The notes under the pieces: model-generated
Told to the model about the DNA's origin: nothing
Seen by the model: the letters and a program-made list of their open reading frames with translations, nothing else
Database searches by the model: none
Made by a program: the position numbers and the translations under genes
Source of the DNA: Arthrobacter sp. H-02-3
Lineage (GTDB): Bacteria > Actinomycetota > Actinomycetes > Actinomycetales > Micrococcaceae
Direction of reading: 5' to 3'
Assembly (NCBI RefSeq): GCF_003097355.1
Contig: NZ_PYUI01000004.1
Coordinates: forward strand, 1-64,000
Length of the DNA stretch: 64,000 nt
In this document: piece after piece, positions 16,369-24,662 of the stretch
Layout of the letters: each line of letters starts with the position of its first letter
Numbering within the stretch: position 1 is the first letter of the stretch

Positions 16369-17844
16369 CTACACACCCGTGTAGACGGTCTTGCCCCACG
16401 TGAAGAAGTCCAGAGCGGACTTCCCCTGTTCGCGGAACGTGTTGGTGGAGGAGTCCTTCACGCCGCCAAAGGGCACGTTCAGGTCCAGGCCTGCCGTCGG
16501 ACGGTTGACCTTGATGACGCCGGCCTGGGCGCGGGCGGCGAAGTCAGTGGCCAGCGCCAGGGAGTCGGTGCAGATGCCGGCGGTGAGGCCGTAGCGGGAA
16601 TCGTTGATCGCGGCGAGGCCAGCCTCGTAGTCGGGGACCTCCAAGACGGCCACGACGGGACCGAAGATCTCCTCCGTGACGGCGTCGTCGTCGAAGGGGA
16701 CGTCCGTGAGGATGGCGGCGGGGAACAGGAAGCCGGCGTCCGTGCCGCCGTCGTACTCCCCATGCAGGAGCGTGGCGCCGCGTTCGACGGCGGTGCGCAC
16801 CGCCGCCTGGTTCTGTTCGAACTGCTGGCGGCTCACGACGGCGCCCATCTTTGCACCCTCGAGGCCGTCGCCGGGGGTGTAGGCGGCGGCTTCCTCGACG
16901 AGGGCCGCCAGGAATGCGGAGCGAATGCCCGCGGTGACGTAGACGCGGGAGGTGGCGGTGCAGGCCTGGCCGGTGAGACCGAACGCGCCGGCGGCCACCA
17001 CCTGCGCGGCCTTGCGGGGATCGGCGTCGTCCAGGACCAGCACGCCGTTCTTGCCGCCCATTTCGAGCTGGACGCGGGCGCGGCGGGCGTTCAGGATCTC
17101 CTGCAGGCCCAGGCCCACGTTGGTGGAACCGGTGAAGGACAGCCCGGCGATGCGGGGGTCGCGGGCCAGGGCGTCGCCCACCACGCGGCCCTTGCCGTGG
17201 ACCACGTTGAACACGCCGGCCGGAAGCCCGGCGTCCTGCAGAGCGCGGGCCAGATGTGTGGCGGAGAGTGGGGTGAGCTCGGCGGGCTTGATGACGACGG
17301 CGTTGCCGCTGATGAGCGCCGGAGCCGACTTCCAGGCCGGGATGGCGATGGGGAAGTTCCACGGCGTGATGAGGCCGACGACGCCGAGAGGCTCGCGGCG
17401 GGTGGTGATGGTGGTGTCCGGCAGGCCGCTGGGCAGCACCTCGCCGGTGGCGGCCCAGCCGAGCGAGCCGAAGAAGCGCAGCACGTCGGAGGCGCGTTTG
17501 ACCTCGCCTTTGGCTTCGGCGAGGGTCTTGCCTTCCTCACGGACGAGGTCCTCGGCGATCGCGGCCTGGCGTTCCAGCAGGAGGTCGCCGGCGGCCATGA
17601 GGATGGCGCCGCGGGCGGGGGCGGGCAGTGCGGCCCAAGCTGGCTGGGCGGCGGTGGCGGCGGTGATGGCGGCGTCGACGTCCGCGGCGGTGCCGCTGGG
17701 GGAGAAGGCCGCGGGCTCGCCCGGGCGGGCGGGGTTCGAGCGTTCGGTGTCCGCCTCGCCGAGCCATTCGCCGTTGATGAGGTGCCGGGCGGTGATGAGG
17801 TCGCGCTCAGTTGCAGTGGAGAGGTCTGTTGCCGTGGAAGTCAT
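16369..17844 (-). CDS. NAD(P)-dependent aldehyde dehydrogenase, KGSADH-like
   Basis: 491 residues with the complete aldehyde dehydrogenase set: TPWNFPIAIPAWK (cofactor site, about 155), FTGSTNVG (about 232), catalytic Glu in LEMGGKN (about 255) and catalytic Cys in GQACTATSR (about 290). The segment REPLGVVGLITPWNFPIAIP is close to the 2-oxoglutarate-semialdehyde dehydrogenases (YcbD type) that work with DapA-family dehydratases in sugar-acid or hydroxyproline breakdown. A DapA-family gene lies two genes upstream, which supports, but does not prove, 2-oxoglutarate semialdehyde as substrate. Sixth gene of the operon, 54 bp after the SDR. Confidence 0.92.
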   Translation of the reverse strand: MTSTATDLSTATERDLITARHLINGEWLGEADTERSNPARPGEPAAFSPSGTAADVDAAITAATAAQPAWAALPAPARGAILMAAGDLLLERQAAIAEDLVREEGKTLAEAKGEVKRASDVLRFFGSLGWAATGEVLPSGLPDTTITTRREPLGVVGLITPWNFPIAIPAWKSAPALISGNAVVIKPAELTPLSATHLARALQDAGLPAGVFNVVHGKGRVVGDALARDPRIAGLSFTGSTNVGLGLQEILNARRARVQLEMGGKNGVLVLDDADPRKAAQVVAAGAFGLTGQACTATSRVYVTAGIRSAFLAALVEEAAAYTPGDGLEGAKMGAVVSRQQFEQNQAAVRTAVERGATLLHGEYDGGTDAGFLFPAAILTDVPFDDDAVTEEIFGPVVAVLEVPDYEAGLAAINDSRYGLTAGICTDSLALATDFAARAQAGVIKVNRPTAGLDLNVPFGGVKDSSTNTFREQGKSALDFFTWGKTVYTGV

Positions 17845-17898
17845 GGGGGTTCCTTCGGATCGTGTGGAAGAAGTGGGGGACGGGAACGTGAGGCGGGG

Positions 17899-18687
17899 CT
17901 AGAGGCTGCGGATCAGGCCGCCGTCGCACCTCAGCGCCACGCCAGTGATGTACGACGCCGGGGCGCTGCAGAGGAACGCAGCGGCGGCCCCGAATTCCTC
18001 GGGTTCGCCGTAACGGCGGGCGGGGATGGTCTTGCGGGATTCGAGCTGGATTTCCTCGGGCGTGGTGCCGCGGCGTTTGGCGGCGGCCTGGTCGAGTTCC
18101 GCGACCCGGTCCGTGGCGATGCGTCCTGGCAGGAGCATGTTGACCGTGACGGCGTCGAGGGCGACCTCGGCGGCGAGGGTCTTGAGGTAGGCGGCCAGGG
18201 CCGCGCGGCCGGTGTTGGACACGGCCAGGTTGGGCAGGGGCGCCACGACGCCGCTCGAGCCGACGGCGAGGATCCGTCCCCAGCGCCGTTCCCGCATGCC
18301 CGGCAGGACGTGCGAGACCAGGGCATGGTGCGGCTTGACGAGCAGCTCGAACGCGGCGGCGATGTCGTCGGTGCCGAGCGTGGCCGCGGCGCCGGGCTTC
18401 GGCCCAGGACCGTTGAGCACGAGGATGTCGATGGGGCCGAGTTCCGCCACCGTCTGTTCGACGGCGGCGGCCACGCCCTCCGCGGTGCTGAGGTCCGCTT
18501 CGATGGCGACGGCGCCAGGCCCGTAAGCGTCCGTCAGTTCGGCAACGATTTCCTTGGCGCGGACCTGGCGCCGGCCGGTGATGGCCACCCGGGCGCCTTC
18601 CGCGGCCAAGGACCGGGCGATGGCGAGGCCGAGTCCGCCGGTGGAGGCGGCAACGAAGGCGGTCTTTCCGCTGATTCCGAGATCCAT
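17899..18687 (-). CDS. Divergent SDR family oxidoreductase
   Basis: 262 residues with the overall SDR fold but altered motifs. The cofactor motif is AASTGGLG rather than TGxxxGIG, and the expected Tyr-x-x-x-Lys is replaced (SNTGRAAL where YxxxKxAL is expected, 12 residues after the conserved Ser in GSSG). NAG is replaced by NGPG. This matches the group of beta-ketoacyl-reductase-like SDRs with imperfect catalytic motifs, so it may use a different mechanism or be a binding protein. ATG at 18687 overlaps the stop of the DapA-family gene (TAATG) and has an AGGAAG site, so the two are translationally coupled. Confidence 0.87.
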   Translation of the reverse strand: MDLGISGKTAFVAASTGGLGLAIARSLAAEGARVAITGRRQVRAKEIVAELTDAYGPGAVAIEADLSTAEGVAAAVEQTVAELGPIDILVLNGPGPKPGAAATLGTDDIAAAFELLVKPHHALVSHVLPGMRERRWGRILAVGSSGVVAPLPNLAVSNTGRAALAAYLKTLAAEVALDAVTVNMLLPGRIATDRVAELDQAAAKRRGTTPEEIQLESRKTIPARRYGEPEEFGAAAAFLCSAPASYITGVALRCDGGLIRSL

Positions 18688-19634
18688 TAGTGACTTCCTG
18701 CCGTGGTGAGGGCTTCGGCTGCCGGCGCCGATGATGCCTTGGATGCCAGGGCTTGGGCGGCCTCGGCGAGGTGGGCCAGCAGGGCCGGCCGGAGGACCTC
18801 CGGGAACGGCGATGCCGGGGCCCGGACGCCGGCGTCGGATATGAGTTCGCGCCGGTGCAGGCATTCCTTGCGGACAGCCAGGGCGATCCGGGCTTGTTGC
18901 TCGAAGTTGATCAGCGGCAGGTAGGGAAGCAGCGCTTCCCGCGCCGCTTCATACCCCTCGTTCTGCCATGCCCGCACGCAGGCGATGAGGGCCTCGGGGT
19001 AGGAGAAGCCGGTCATCGCACCCGCGGCACCGGCCAGGAGTTCGTCCAGCAGGCCCTGTCCGCCGAGGCCGCCGAACACGGAGACGTCGAGGGCGGCGGT
19101 CAGTTGTCCGATGGCCACGGACGTGGGCGGTGCCTCGGCCTTGACGGCGATGACGAAGCAGCAGGCCTGCACCACGGTGATCAGCGACTGCGTCGTGATG
19201 CTGACGCCGCTGGCGAGCGGGTAGTCCTGCAGGACCACCTTGGCGCCGGTGGCCCGGTGGATGGCGTCCAGGTGCCGGATCACCGTGTCCGCCCGCACCG
19301 AGTTGGCCTGGACCATCACGGCGGCCAGGCGCTCCCCGGCGATGGCCTGGGCGGCGAGGATTTCCTCGATGGCCGGCCGGGTGGCCAGCGCCGTCACCCC
19401 CACCACGAGCGGCAAGCCGGTGCATTCGACGGCGGTTTCCAGGACCTGGCCGCGTTCGGCCGTGGTGAGCGCGGCGGCTTCGCCGAAGACGCCCAGGACG
19501 GTCAGACCGGTGGCGCCGATGGCTTCGTAACGTTCCACGAGGCCGGCCAGGCTGTCCAGGTCCACGTCCAGGCTGCTGCCCTGGAACGGTGTGGCGACGA
19601 CGCCCCAGACTCCGGGTGTCAGTGACTCCCGCAT
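18687..19634 (-). CDS. DapA-family (class I) lyase/dehydratase
   Basis: 315 residues of the N-acetylneuraminate-lyase/dihydrodipicolinate-synthase superfamily, a TIM barrel forming a Schiff base with pyruvate-like substrates. GVFGEAAALT at about 47-56 stands for the carboxylate-binding G-x-GE-x-x-x-L, the Tyr is in LQDYP (about 136) and the Schiff-base Lys in VIAVKAE (about 165). Members include KdgD, hydroxyproline-pathway deaminase and aldolases; the usual GTTGE is changed, so it is not a housekeeping dapA. ATG at 19634 is preceded by a strong AAGGAGA. Fourth gene of the operon. Confidence 0.87.
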   Translation of the reverse strand: MRESLTPGVWGVVATPFQGSSLDVDLDSLAGLVERYEAIGATGLTVLGVFGEAAALTTAERGQVLETAVECTGLPLVVGVTALATRPAIEEILAAQAIAGERLAAVMVQANSVRADTVIRHLDAIHRATGAKVVLQDYPLASGVSITTQSLITVVQACCFVIAVKAEAPPTSVAIGQLTAALDVSVFGGLGGQGLLDELLAGAAGAMTGFSYPEALIACVRAWQNEGYEAAREALLPYLPLINFEQQARIALAVRKECLHRRELISDAGVRAPASPFPEVLRPALLAHLAEAAQALASKASSAPAAEALTTAGSH

Positions 19635-19701
19635 GGGATTCTCCTTAATTCGTTGTCCCAAAGTGGCTGCTTCACTTGTGGTTGCATCTTCAATGTCCGG
19701 G

Positions 19702-20508
19702 CTATTGTCCGGGCCAGACCGGCAGGCGCTTCTCCTGGAAGGCACGCACGCCCTCGGCGGAGTCCTCGCTGTCCAGCGCCGCCATGAGGGCCGGGAGGCG
19801 GAGCCCGCGGGCCTCAGTGGCGGTCAGGTGCGAGGTCTGCGTGACCATCTGCTTGACGGCCCGGACGGAGGTGGGGGCGCAGGCGAGGATCGCATCCAGC
19901 CAGCGCTGCACTGCGGCGTCGAGTTCGTCCGCGCGGACCACCTCGTTGACCAGTCCCATCGACTGCATTTCCGCGGCCTCGGCCTTCCGCCCGGTCAGGA
20001 GCATGCCCATCGCCTGGGTGTAGGGGATGCGGCGCACCAGCTGGTGGATGCCGCCGTCGAGCGCCAGGCGTCCGACGCGCGGTTCGGTCAGCCCGAAGCG
20101 GGCAGTGTCCGCGGCGACCACGATGTCGGCGCCGAGCACAATCTCCATGCCGCCGCCCAAGGCGTAGCCGTTGACCTTGGCCATCACGGGGATGTCCAGC
20201 GTGGTGCGGAGGCTGAGCCCACCGAAACCGTTGGGGTCCAGGCCAGCCCAGTATTCCAGGCCGGTCTTGTCCACGGCGGAGGCGGACATGTCCGCGCCGA
20301 CGCAGAACGCCCGGGTCCCGGCGCCGGTGATGACGACGGCGCGGACGTCGGGATCGGCTTCCAGCTGGTCCCAGATCTCGTTGAGCCGGGCCTGGGCACG
20401 GCCGTCGACGGCGTTGAGCACGTGCTGGCGGTCGATCACCACGGTGGCGACATGGTTCTCGATGGTCAGGGTGACCTCGTCGATGAGGGTTTCGGTCGCG
20501 GCAGTCAC
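19702..20508 (-). CDS. Enoyl-CoA hydratase/isomerase family protein
   Basis: 268 residues of the crotonase superfamily. The oxyanion-hole segments are CVGADMSA (about 68-75) and YALGGGMEIVLGAD (about 112-125). The second acidic catalytic residue of true hydratases (Glu in the EPRVG segment) is present. It acts on an acyl-CoA, which fits the CoA-transferase gene directly upstream. GTG start overlaps that gene's TGA (GTGA), so the two are co-translated. Hydration, isomerisation or retro-aldol cleavage are all possible in this family. Confidence 0.9.
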   Translation of the reverse strand: MTAATETLIDEVTLTIENHVATVVIDRQHVLNAVDGRAQARLNEIWDQLEADPDVRAVVITGAGTRAFCVGADMSASAVDKTGLEYWAGLDPNGFGGLSLRTTLDIPVMAKVNGYALGGGMEIVLGADIVVAADTARFGLTEPRVGRLALDGGIHQLVRRIPYTQAMGMLLTGRKAEAAEMQSMGLVNEVVRADELDAAVQRWLDAILACAPTSVRAVKQMVTQTSHLTATEARGLRLPALMAALDSEDSAEGVRAFQEKRLPVWPGQ

Positions 20509-21782
20509 CGGAGCACCCCCAGCTGCTGCAGGCGCTCGATGGTTTCGGCGTCGAAGCCGTTTTCCAGCAGGACCTCCACGTTGTGCTCGCCGAGCCGCGG
20601 GGCCACCCGGCGGATGGTCGGCGGGGTGGCGGAGAGCCGGATGGGCGCGTTGAGCATTTTCACGGTGCCGACGCCGGGGTGTTCGGCCTCGACGATCATG
20701 CCGTTGGCGTGCGTCTGTGCGTCGGCGAGGGTCTCTTCCAGGGTGTGCACGGGGGCGTTGAGCAGTCCCTTGTCCTCGAGCTTGCCGGTCCAGTATTCGG
20801 TGGTGTTGGTAGCGATGCGCTCGCGGAAGATCGCCTGCAGCGCCGGCTTGTGCTTGAACTGCTGCTCCAGGGTGGCGAACTCGGGACGTTGCGTGAGGTC
20901 CTCGTCCAGGCCGAGCGCCTCCGAGATGCGGGCCAGCGGGTCGGGGGTGAAGCCGCCCACCATGCAGACGGCGCCGTCGGTGGTTTCAAAGACGCCGCTC
21001 AGCGGCATGGCGCCCCAGTTGACCTCGTAGCCGCGGTTGAGCTGCATGCAGGCCTCCTGCATCTGCAGGTGCAGCATGGAGTCATACATGGTCACCTCCA
21101 CCTTCTGGCCGACGCCGGCGGATTCCCGGGTGCGCAGTGCCAGCAGGATGCCCTGCATGAGGTGCATGCCGGTGATGTAGTCACACAGAGTGGTGGGGTA
21201 GATCGACGGCTTCATGTCCTCCGACTCGCGCCGCCACATCACGCCTGAGTACGCCTGGGCGATCGCGTCCTGGCCGCCCTTGTGCGAGTAGGGGCCCACG
21301 GGGCCGAAGCCCGTGCCGGAGGCCCAGATGATGCCCGGGTTCTCAGCCTTGAGGTCCTCGTAGCCGAAGCCCATCCGCTCCATCACGCCGGAGCGGAAGT
21401 TGCTGACCACGACGTCGGCGTCGGCCAGCAGCCGGCGGAGCACGGCCTTGCCCTCATCGGTGCGGGTGTCCACGGAGACGCTGCGCTTGTTGCGGTTGAT
21501 GGACAGGAAGATCGGGTTGTCCTGGCCGTCCTTGTCCGGGAAGGAGTTGCGGGAGATGTCCCCGGCGCCCGGGCGTTCCACCTTGATGATGTCCGCGCCG
21601 TAGTCGCCCAGGAGCTGGGTGCAGGACGGGCCCATGAACACCTGGGTGAAGTCCACGATCTTGATGCCGTCGAGGGGGAGCGGGGTGGAGACGCTTTCGG
21701 CATCCGTCGCAGCGCCGGCGGCGGGCGCCGCCGTCGTGCCGTTTGTTGCACCCGACAACAGGTCTTCGATGACGGTGCTCAT
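20505..21782 (-). CDS. Family III CoA-transferase (CaiB/BaiF)
   Basis: 425 residues. The N-terminal part has DGIKIVDFTQVFMGPSCTQLLGDYGADIIKVERPG, the CaiB/BaiF signature, and the nucleophilic Asp lies in NPGIIWASGTGFG... further on (exact residue not certain). These enzymes move CoA between carboxylic acids and so activate the substrate of a catabolic path without ATP. A variable 25-residue Thr/Ala-rich N-terminus precedes the domain. ATG overlaps the upstream TGA (ATGA). Together with the crotonase it forms the CoA-dependent half of the operon. Confidence 0.92.
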   Translation of the reverse strand: MSTVIEDLLSGATNGTTAAPAAGAATDAESVSTPLPLDGIKIVDFTQVFMGPSCTQLLGDYGADIIKVERPGAGDISRNSFPDKDGQDNPIFLSINRNKRSVSVDTRTDEGKAVLRRLLADADVVVSNFRSGVMERMGFGYEDLKAENPGIIWASGTGFGPVGPYSHKGGQDAIAQAYSGVMWRRESEDMKPSIYPTTLCDYITGMHLMQGILLALRTRESAGVGQKVEVTMYDSMLHLQMQEACMQLNRGYEVNWGAMPLSGVFETTDGAVCMVGGFTPDPLARISEALGLDEDLTQRPEFATLEQQFKHKPALQAIFRERIATNTTEYWTGKLEDKGLLNAPVHTLEETLADAQTHANGMIVEAEHPGVGTVKMLNAPIRLSATPPTIRRVAPRLGEHNVEVLLENGFDAETIERLQQLGVLR

Positions 21783-23161
21783 GCTCCCACCACCGCGTCT
21801 GCGTCCAGCGTGGCGTTCGACGACGGGACGTCGCCCGGGTCCGCGCCGTGCCGGCGCATGCCCTGCTGGATGTCCATGGCGGAGACATCACGGACGAGGA
21901 TCCCGTTCTGGATTGCCAGCGCGGCGGCGACGCCGACGGCCTGGCCCATGGCCATGCAGGGCGGGATCTCGCGGGACATCTTCTGGGCCTCGGGGGTGGC
22001 GGAGTAGTGGCGGCCGGCGACAAGCAGCTGGTCCACTTCCTTGGGCAGCAGCGAGCGGTAGGGGTAGTAGTAGTCGCGGCCGCGGGCCACGGTGTCCGCG
22101 AAGTGCCGGCGCGACGTGACATCGTCCTTGGTCATCACGTACTCGCCCTCGAGCAGGCGGGTCTGCCGGACGCCCATCTGGGACGCGACGTCGAGCATGT
22201 AGCAGTTCTCGAAACCGGGCAGGTGGGCGCGGACGTAGTCCACGGCCTCTGTGATGCGGTCACGGGCGGCGAACTCGGCGGCGGTCATGTCCGCAGGGTC
22301 CACGCCGTCGTACCCGGTCATGTGGGGTGCGTTGCACCAGACGACGCCGTCAATGGGGGTCTTGAGCCACCACAGTTCCCAGGCCCCACCAAGGAGGCGC
22401 TTGATGGTGCGGTTGATGGCGCGGGCTTCCTTCGGCTTGGCCTGTTCGAAGGCCTCCGCGGCGGCGGTGTCGACGTTGCCGAGGCGGAAGACGAGCGTGG
22501 TGAGGTAGCTGTCCTTGACGTAGCTGGCGCCGGCCCGGGAGGCGACGTCGATGTCGCCGGTGGTGTCGATGACGATGTCCGCCATGAAGGCCTGGGGGCC
22601 GGACTTGGTCTCGCAGATGACGCCCTTCATGACGCCGTTGTCCACGATCGGGCGGGAGAACCAGGAGTGCAGCCGGAGGTTGACGCCGGCCTCGCGGACG
22701 AGGTCGTTGGAGACGCGCTTCCAGCCGTCAGGGTCGAAGGCCGCGGCGTAGCAGACCGGCTTGGGGGTGGTGTGGGAATGGAAATCGAAGGTGCCGTAGC
22801 GGCCCCACTTGTTCCAGAGTTCCTCTGAGGTCTTGCGGTCATCGGCCGGCGGCACAATGGCCAGTCCCAGCTTCTGGAGCCGCTCGACGTATTCGGAGAC
22901 GATGCCGGTAACGGTGATTTCCTGGCCGTTGATCATGTCATCGAGCACCAGGACCATGCCGCCGGAGGCGAGCCCGCCGAGGGACGAGTAGCGCTCCAGC
23001 AGCGTGACGGAGGCGCCGGAGCGGGCCGCGGTGACGGCGGCGGCCACGCCGGCGGGGCCGCCGCCCACTACGAGGACGTCGGAGCGGGAGATGACGGGGG
23101 CGGTGAGGTCGTGCGTGGTGGTGCTGAGTTCCAGCGATGACATGGCTGTAGACGGGTTCAT
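21779..23161 (-). CDS. FAD-dependent oxidoreductase (FAD_oxidored type)
   Basis: 460 residues. The dinucleotide motif VLVVGGGPAGVAAAVTAARSG lies near residues 27-47 and is followed by LLERYSSLGGLASGG; a second FAD segment DIVIDTTGDIDVASRAGA is near 195; the C-terminal PCMAMGQAVGVAAALA closes the flavin site. This is the PF12831-like group related to fumarate-reductase flavoproteins, most with unknown substrates. ATG at 23161 has AAGGATT upstream and removes 59 unlikely residues. It is the first gene of the operon, so it may catalyse the entry oxidation. Confidence 0.88.
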   Translation of the reverse strand: MNPSTAMSSLELSTTTHDLTAPVISRSDVLVVGGGPAGVAAAVTAARSGASVTLLERYSSLGGLASGGMVLVLDDMINGQEITVTGIVSEYVERLQKLGLAIVPPADDRKTSEELWNKWGRYGTFDFHSHTTPKPVCYAAAFDPDGWKRVSNDLVREAGVNLRLHSWFSRPIVDNGVMKGVICETKSGPQAFMADIVIDTTGDIDVASRAGASYVKDSYLTTLVFRLGNVDTAAAEAFEQAKPKEARAINRTIKRLLGGAWELWWLKTPIDGVVWCNAPHMTGYDGVDPADMTAAEFAARDRITEAVDYVRAHLPGFENCYMLDVASQMGVRQTRLLEGEYVMTKDDVTSRRHFADTVARGRDYYYPYRSLLPKEVDQLLVAGRHYSATPEAQKMSREIPPCMAMGQAVGVAAALAIQNGILVRDVSAMDIQQGMRRHGADPGDVPSSNATLDADAVVGA

Positions 23162-23317
23162 GGGAATCCTTACTTTTCCGGCAGAAGCGCCGTGACAACG
23201 GCAGCCGGTGAGGTAGAAGACGGTGCTCAGGAGAAGGGCGCAGCGACGCTGACCGCGGAATCCACCCGGCAGAGGGTATGACGCAGCGCGGCCCGTTGCG
23301 GGCCTTGCTGCGGGGTG

Positions 23318-23330
23318 TGAAAAGCTTCCG
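23318..23330. promoter_or_regulatory. Possible operator upstream of the catabolic operon
   Basis: The minus strand reads CGGAAGCTTTTCA, resembling the GAAGATCTTCA and AAAGTTTTTCA blocks within the two mirrored promoters at 24040-24067 and 24249-24276. It lies about 157 bp upstream of the operon's first start codon. The match is short and no clear -35/-10 pair was assigned nearby. Confidence 0.35.
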
Positions 23331-23396
23331 GCGGACACCGCCGTAGAGAAGAGGCGTCCTGACCGGAGATTGGCGACGGCGGCTAGGGCCGGCCGA

Positions 23397-24005
23397 TCAC
23401 CACGCGTGAGGTGCGTTAACCCAGATCGCTACGCATACCTCTTCGTAGCTGTTCTTGTACCAGTGAGGCGTATCCGAGGAGAAGGTGATCGAATCGCCTT
23501 CTTCGAGGGTGTAGCACTCACCGTCCAGGAAGATGTCCTTCCGGCCGGAGAGGATGATGCCGAATTCCTCGCCGCTGTGCCGGAACGGAGTGGCACTGGT
23601 GTCGTGGCCTGGCGGACTCACGATCCACTGGGCCTCCAACGCACCGTTGAGGTCGGGGGTGAGCAGTTCATAGACCGCCTCACCCACAGACTTCTTGGTA
23701 ACGCCTTTGAGATTTCGCCGCTCGCCCTTGCGGACCACCGGGGACCTGGTTTCTTCCTGTCCAAGGAAGAACTTCCCTACAGGGATGTCCAGGCCGTGGG
23801 CCAGCTGCGCCAAGGTGGTGAAAGACGGATTGGCCAGGCCGCGTTCGATCTGGCTAACGATCGCCGGGCTGAGGCCAGTGATTTCCGAGAGCTTCGCAAG
23901 GGTCATCCCTTTGTCTTTGCGCATGTTGCGGACCTTGTTGCCTACAGTGGCAAGCAGGACGCTCGTGCCGGCGGGGGATGATCCCGTGACGCTCTCGTTG
24001 GTCAT
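23397..24005 (-). CDS. XRE-cupin transcriptional regulator
   Basis: 202 residues: an N-terminal XRE helix-turn-helix (about 20-75, LAKLSEITGLSPAIVSQIERG as recognition region) and a C-terminal cupin barrel (about 115-198, with HSGEEFGIILSG and TPHWYKN). The cupin presumably senses a small molecule, as in PuuR-type regulators. It lies between the seven-gene operon (same strand, 235 bp downstream) and the divergent transporter, which makes it the obvious local regulator. ATG at 24005 is 28 bases after the predicted transcription start; an AAGAGAAAG sequence precedes it. Confidence 0.92.
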   Translation of the reverse strand: MTNESVTGSSPAGTSVLLATVGNKVRNMRKDKGMTLAKLSEITGLSPAIVSQIERGLANPSFTTLAQLAHGLDIPVGKFFLGQEETRSPVVRKGERRNLKGVTKKSVGEAVYELLTPDLNGALEAQWIVSPPGHDTSATPFRHSGEEFGIILSGRKDIFLDGECYTLEEGDSITFSSDTPHWYKNSYEEVCVAIWVNAPHAW

Positions 24006-24039
24006 GGTCCGACTTTCTCTTGGTGAGCTGACACACATA

Positions 24040-24067
24040 ACTATAGTGAAAAACTTTAGCGAATCAA
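24040..24067 (-). promoter_or_regulatory. Promoter of the XRE-cupin gene
   Basis: On the minus strand: -35 TTGATT (24067-24062), 16-bp spacer, -10 TATAGT (24045-24040). A stretch of about 44 bases around it is a near-copy of the promoter at 24249-24276 in opposite orientation, sharing AAACCATTGA before and TATAGTTATGTG after. The spacer block AAAGTTTTTCA is a candidate operator, so the regulator may control itself. Confidence 0.75.
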
Positions 24068-24141
24068 TGGTTTTATGAAAATTCTTCTGGCGTTCGCCTC
24101 GCTGCACGCCTCGGGCCCATGCCGCTCCGGGCCGTTCCGGG

Positions 24142-24189
24142 CCCCGACCTGTGCGCTGACCTGCGCCCCGACCTGTGCGCTGACCTGCG
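24142..24189. repeat. 24-bp perfect tandem duplication
   Basis: Two identical 24-bp units (24142-24165 and 24166-24189), each containing CCCCGACCTGTGCGCTGACC. They lie between the two mirrored promoters and contain no gene. The role is unknown; they change the distance between the two promoters by two helical turns or so. Confidence 0.85.
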
Positions 24190-24248
24190 CCGGCTTCCAG
24201 TCCTCAGCCGCCGCGCCCGGCGGGAAGTGCCCGACTTTCGCGAAACCA

Positions 24249-24276
24249 TTGACTCCGTGAAGATCTTCAATATAGT
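24249..24276 (+). promoter_or_regulatory. Promoter of the MHS transporter gene
   Basis: -35 TTGACT (24249-24254), 16-bp spacer containing the perfect palindrome GAAGATCTTC (24259-24268), -10 TATAGT (24271-24276). It mirrors the regulator's promoter. The palindrome is a good candidate for XRE-cupin binding between -35 and -10, which would repress. Confidence 0.75.
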
Positions 24277-24282
24277 TATGTG

Positions 24283-24662
24283 AGCCGCAACACTTTGGGA
24301 TTGACGCTACGAACAGGAATTGGGCGCGAGGACCTTCTGGCGGAAGGTGCAGCCCGCCCGCGTTCCGGTTCGTTTCCCTGAGTAATAAGGCAGAGATATC
24401 TGCCAAGCCATCCGCAGCACCTGATGCTGGCTCGCCGATGGGGACGCGTTCCCTGTTGCCGGGCCGGATGGCCCGTTTGCATTCAAGCGCTACGAAGAGG
24501 CACGCGTAGCTATCTGGGCTAACTCACCTCCCATGAGGCGACCCGGTCCCGCCCTGCGGACCAAGCCAACCGATAGTTTCGATGACCGGCGACCCCAAAG
24601 GGGTGCCCGCCGGTGATCCGTACCCTCCCGTGCCCCGAAGGCGCGGGGGAAGGAAAAGTATC
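24283..24662 (+). other. Long structured leader of the transporter gene
   Basis: If transcription starts near 24283, the mRNA has about 380 untranslated bases. Several stems are visible: ACCTTC/GAAGGT near 24332-24348, GGCAGA-GATA-TCTGCC at 24399-24414, GCTACG/CGTAGC near 24489-24510, GGTCC/GGACC near 24545-24562 and an imperfect GC-rich stem around CCCCAAAGGGG at 24593-24603 shortly before the start. No known riboswitch class was recognised. Confidence 0.5.

Noticed and set aside
24361..24450. TPP riboswitch-like words (CTGAG and ACCTGATGCTGGC) in the transporter leader
   Set aside because: The order and distance of the conserved blocks do not fit the THI element, and the gene is not a thiamine transporter.
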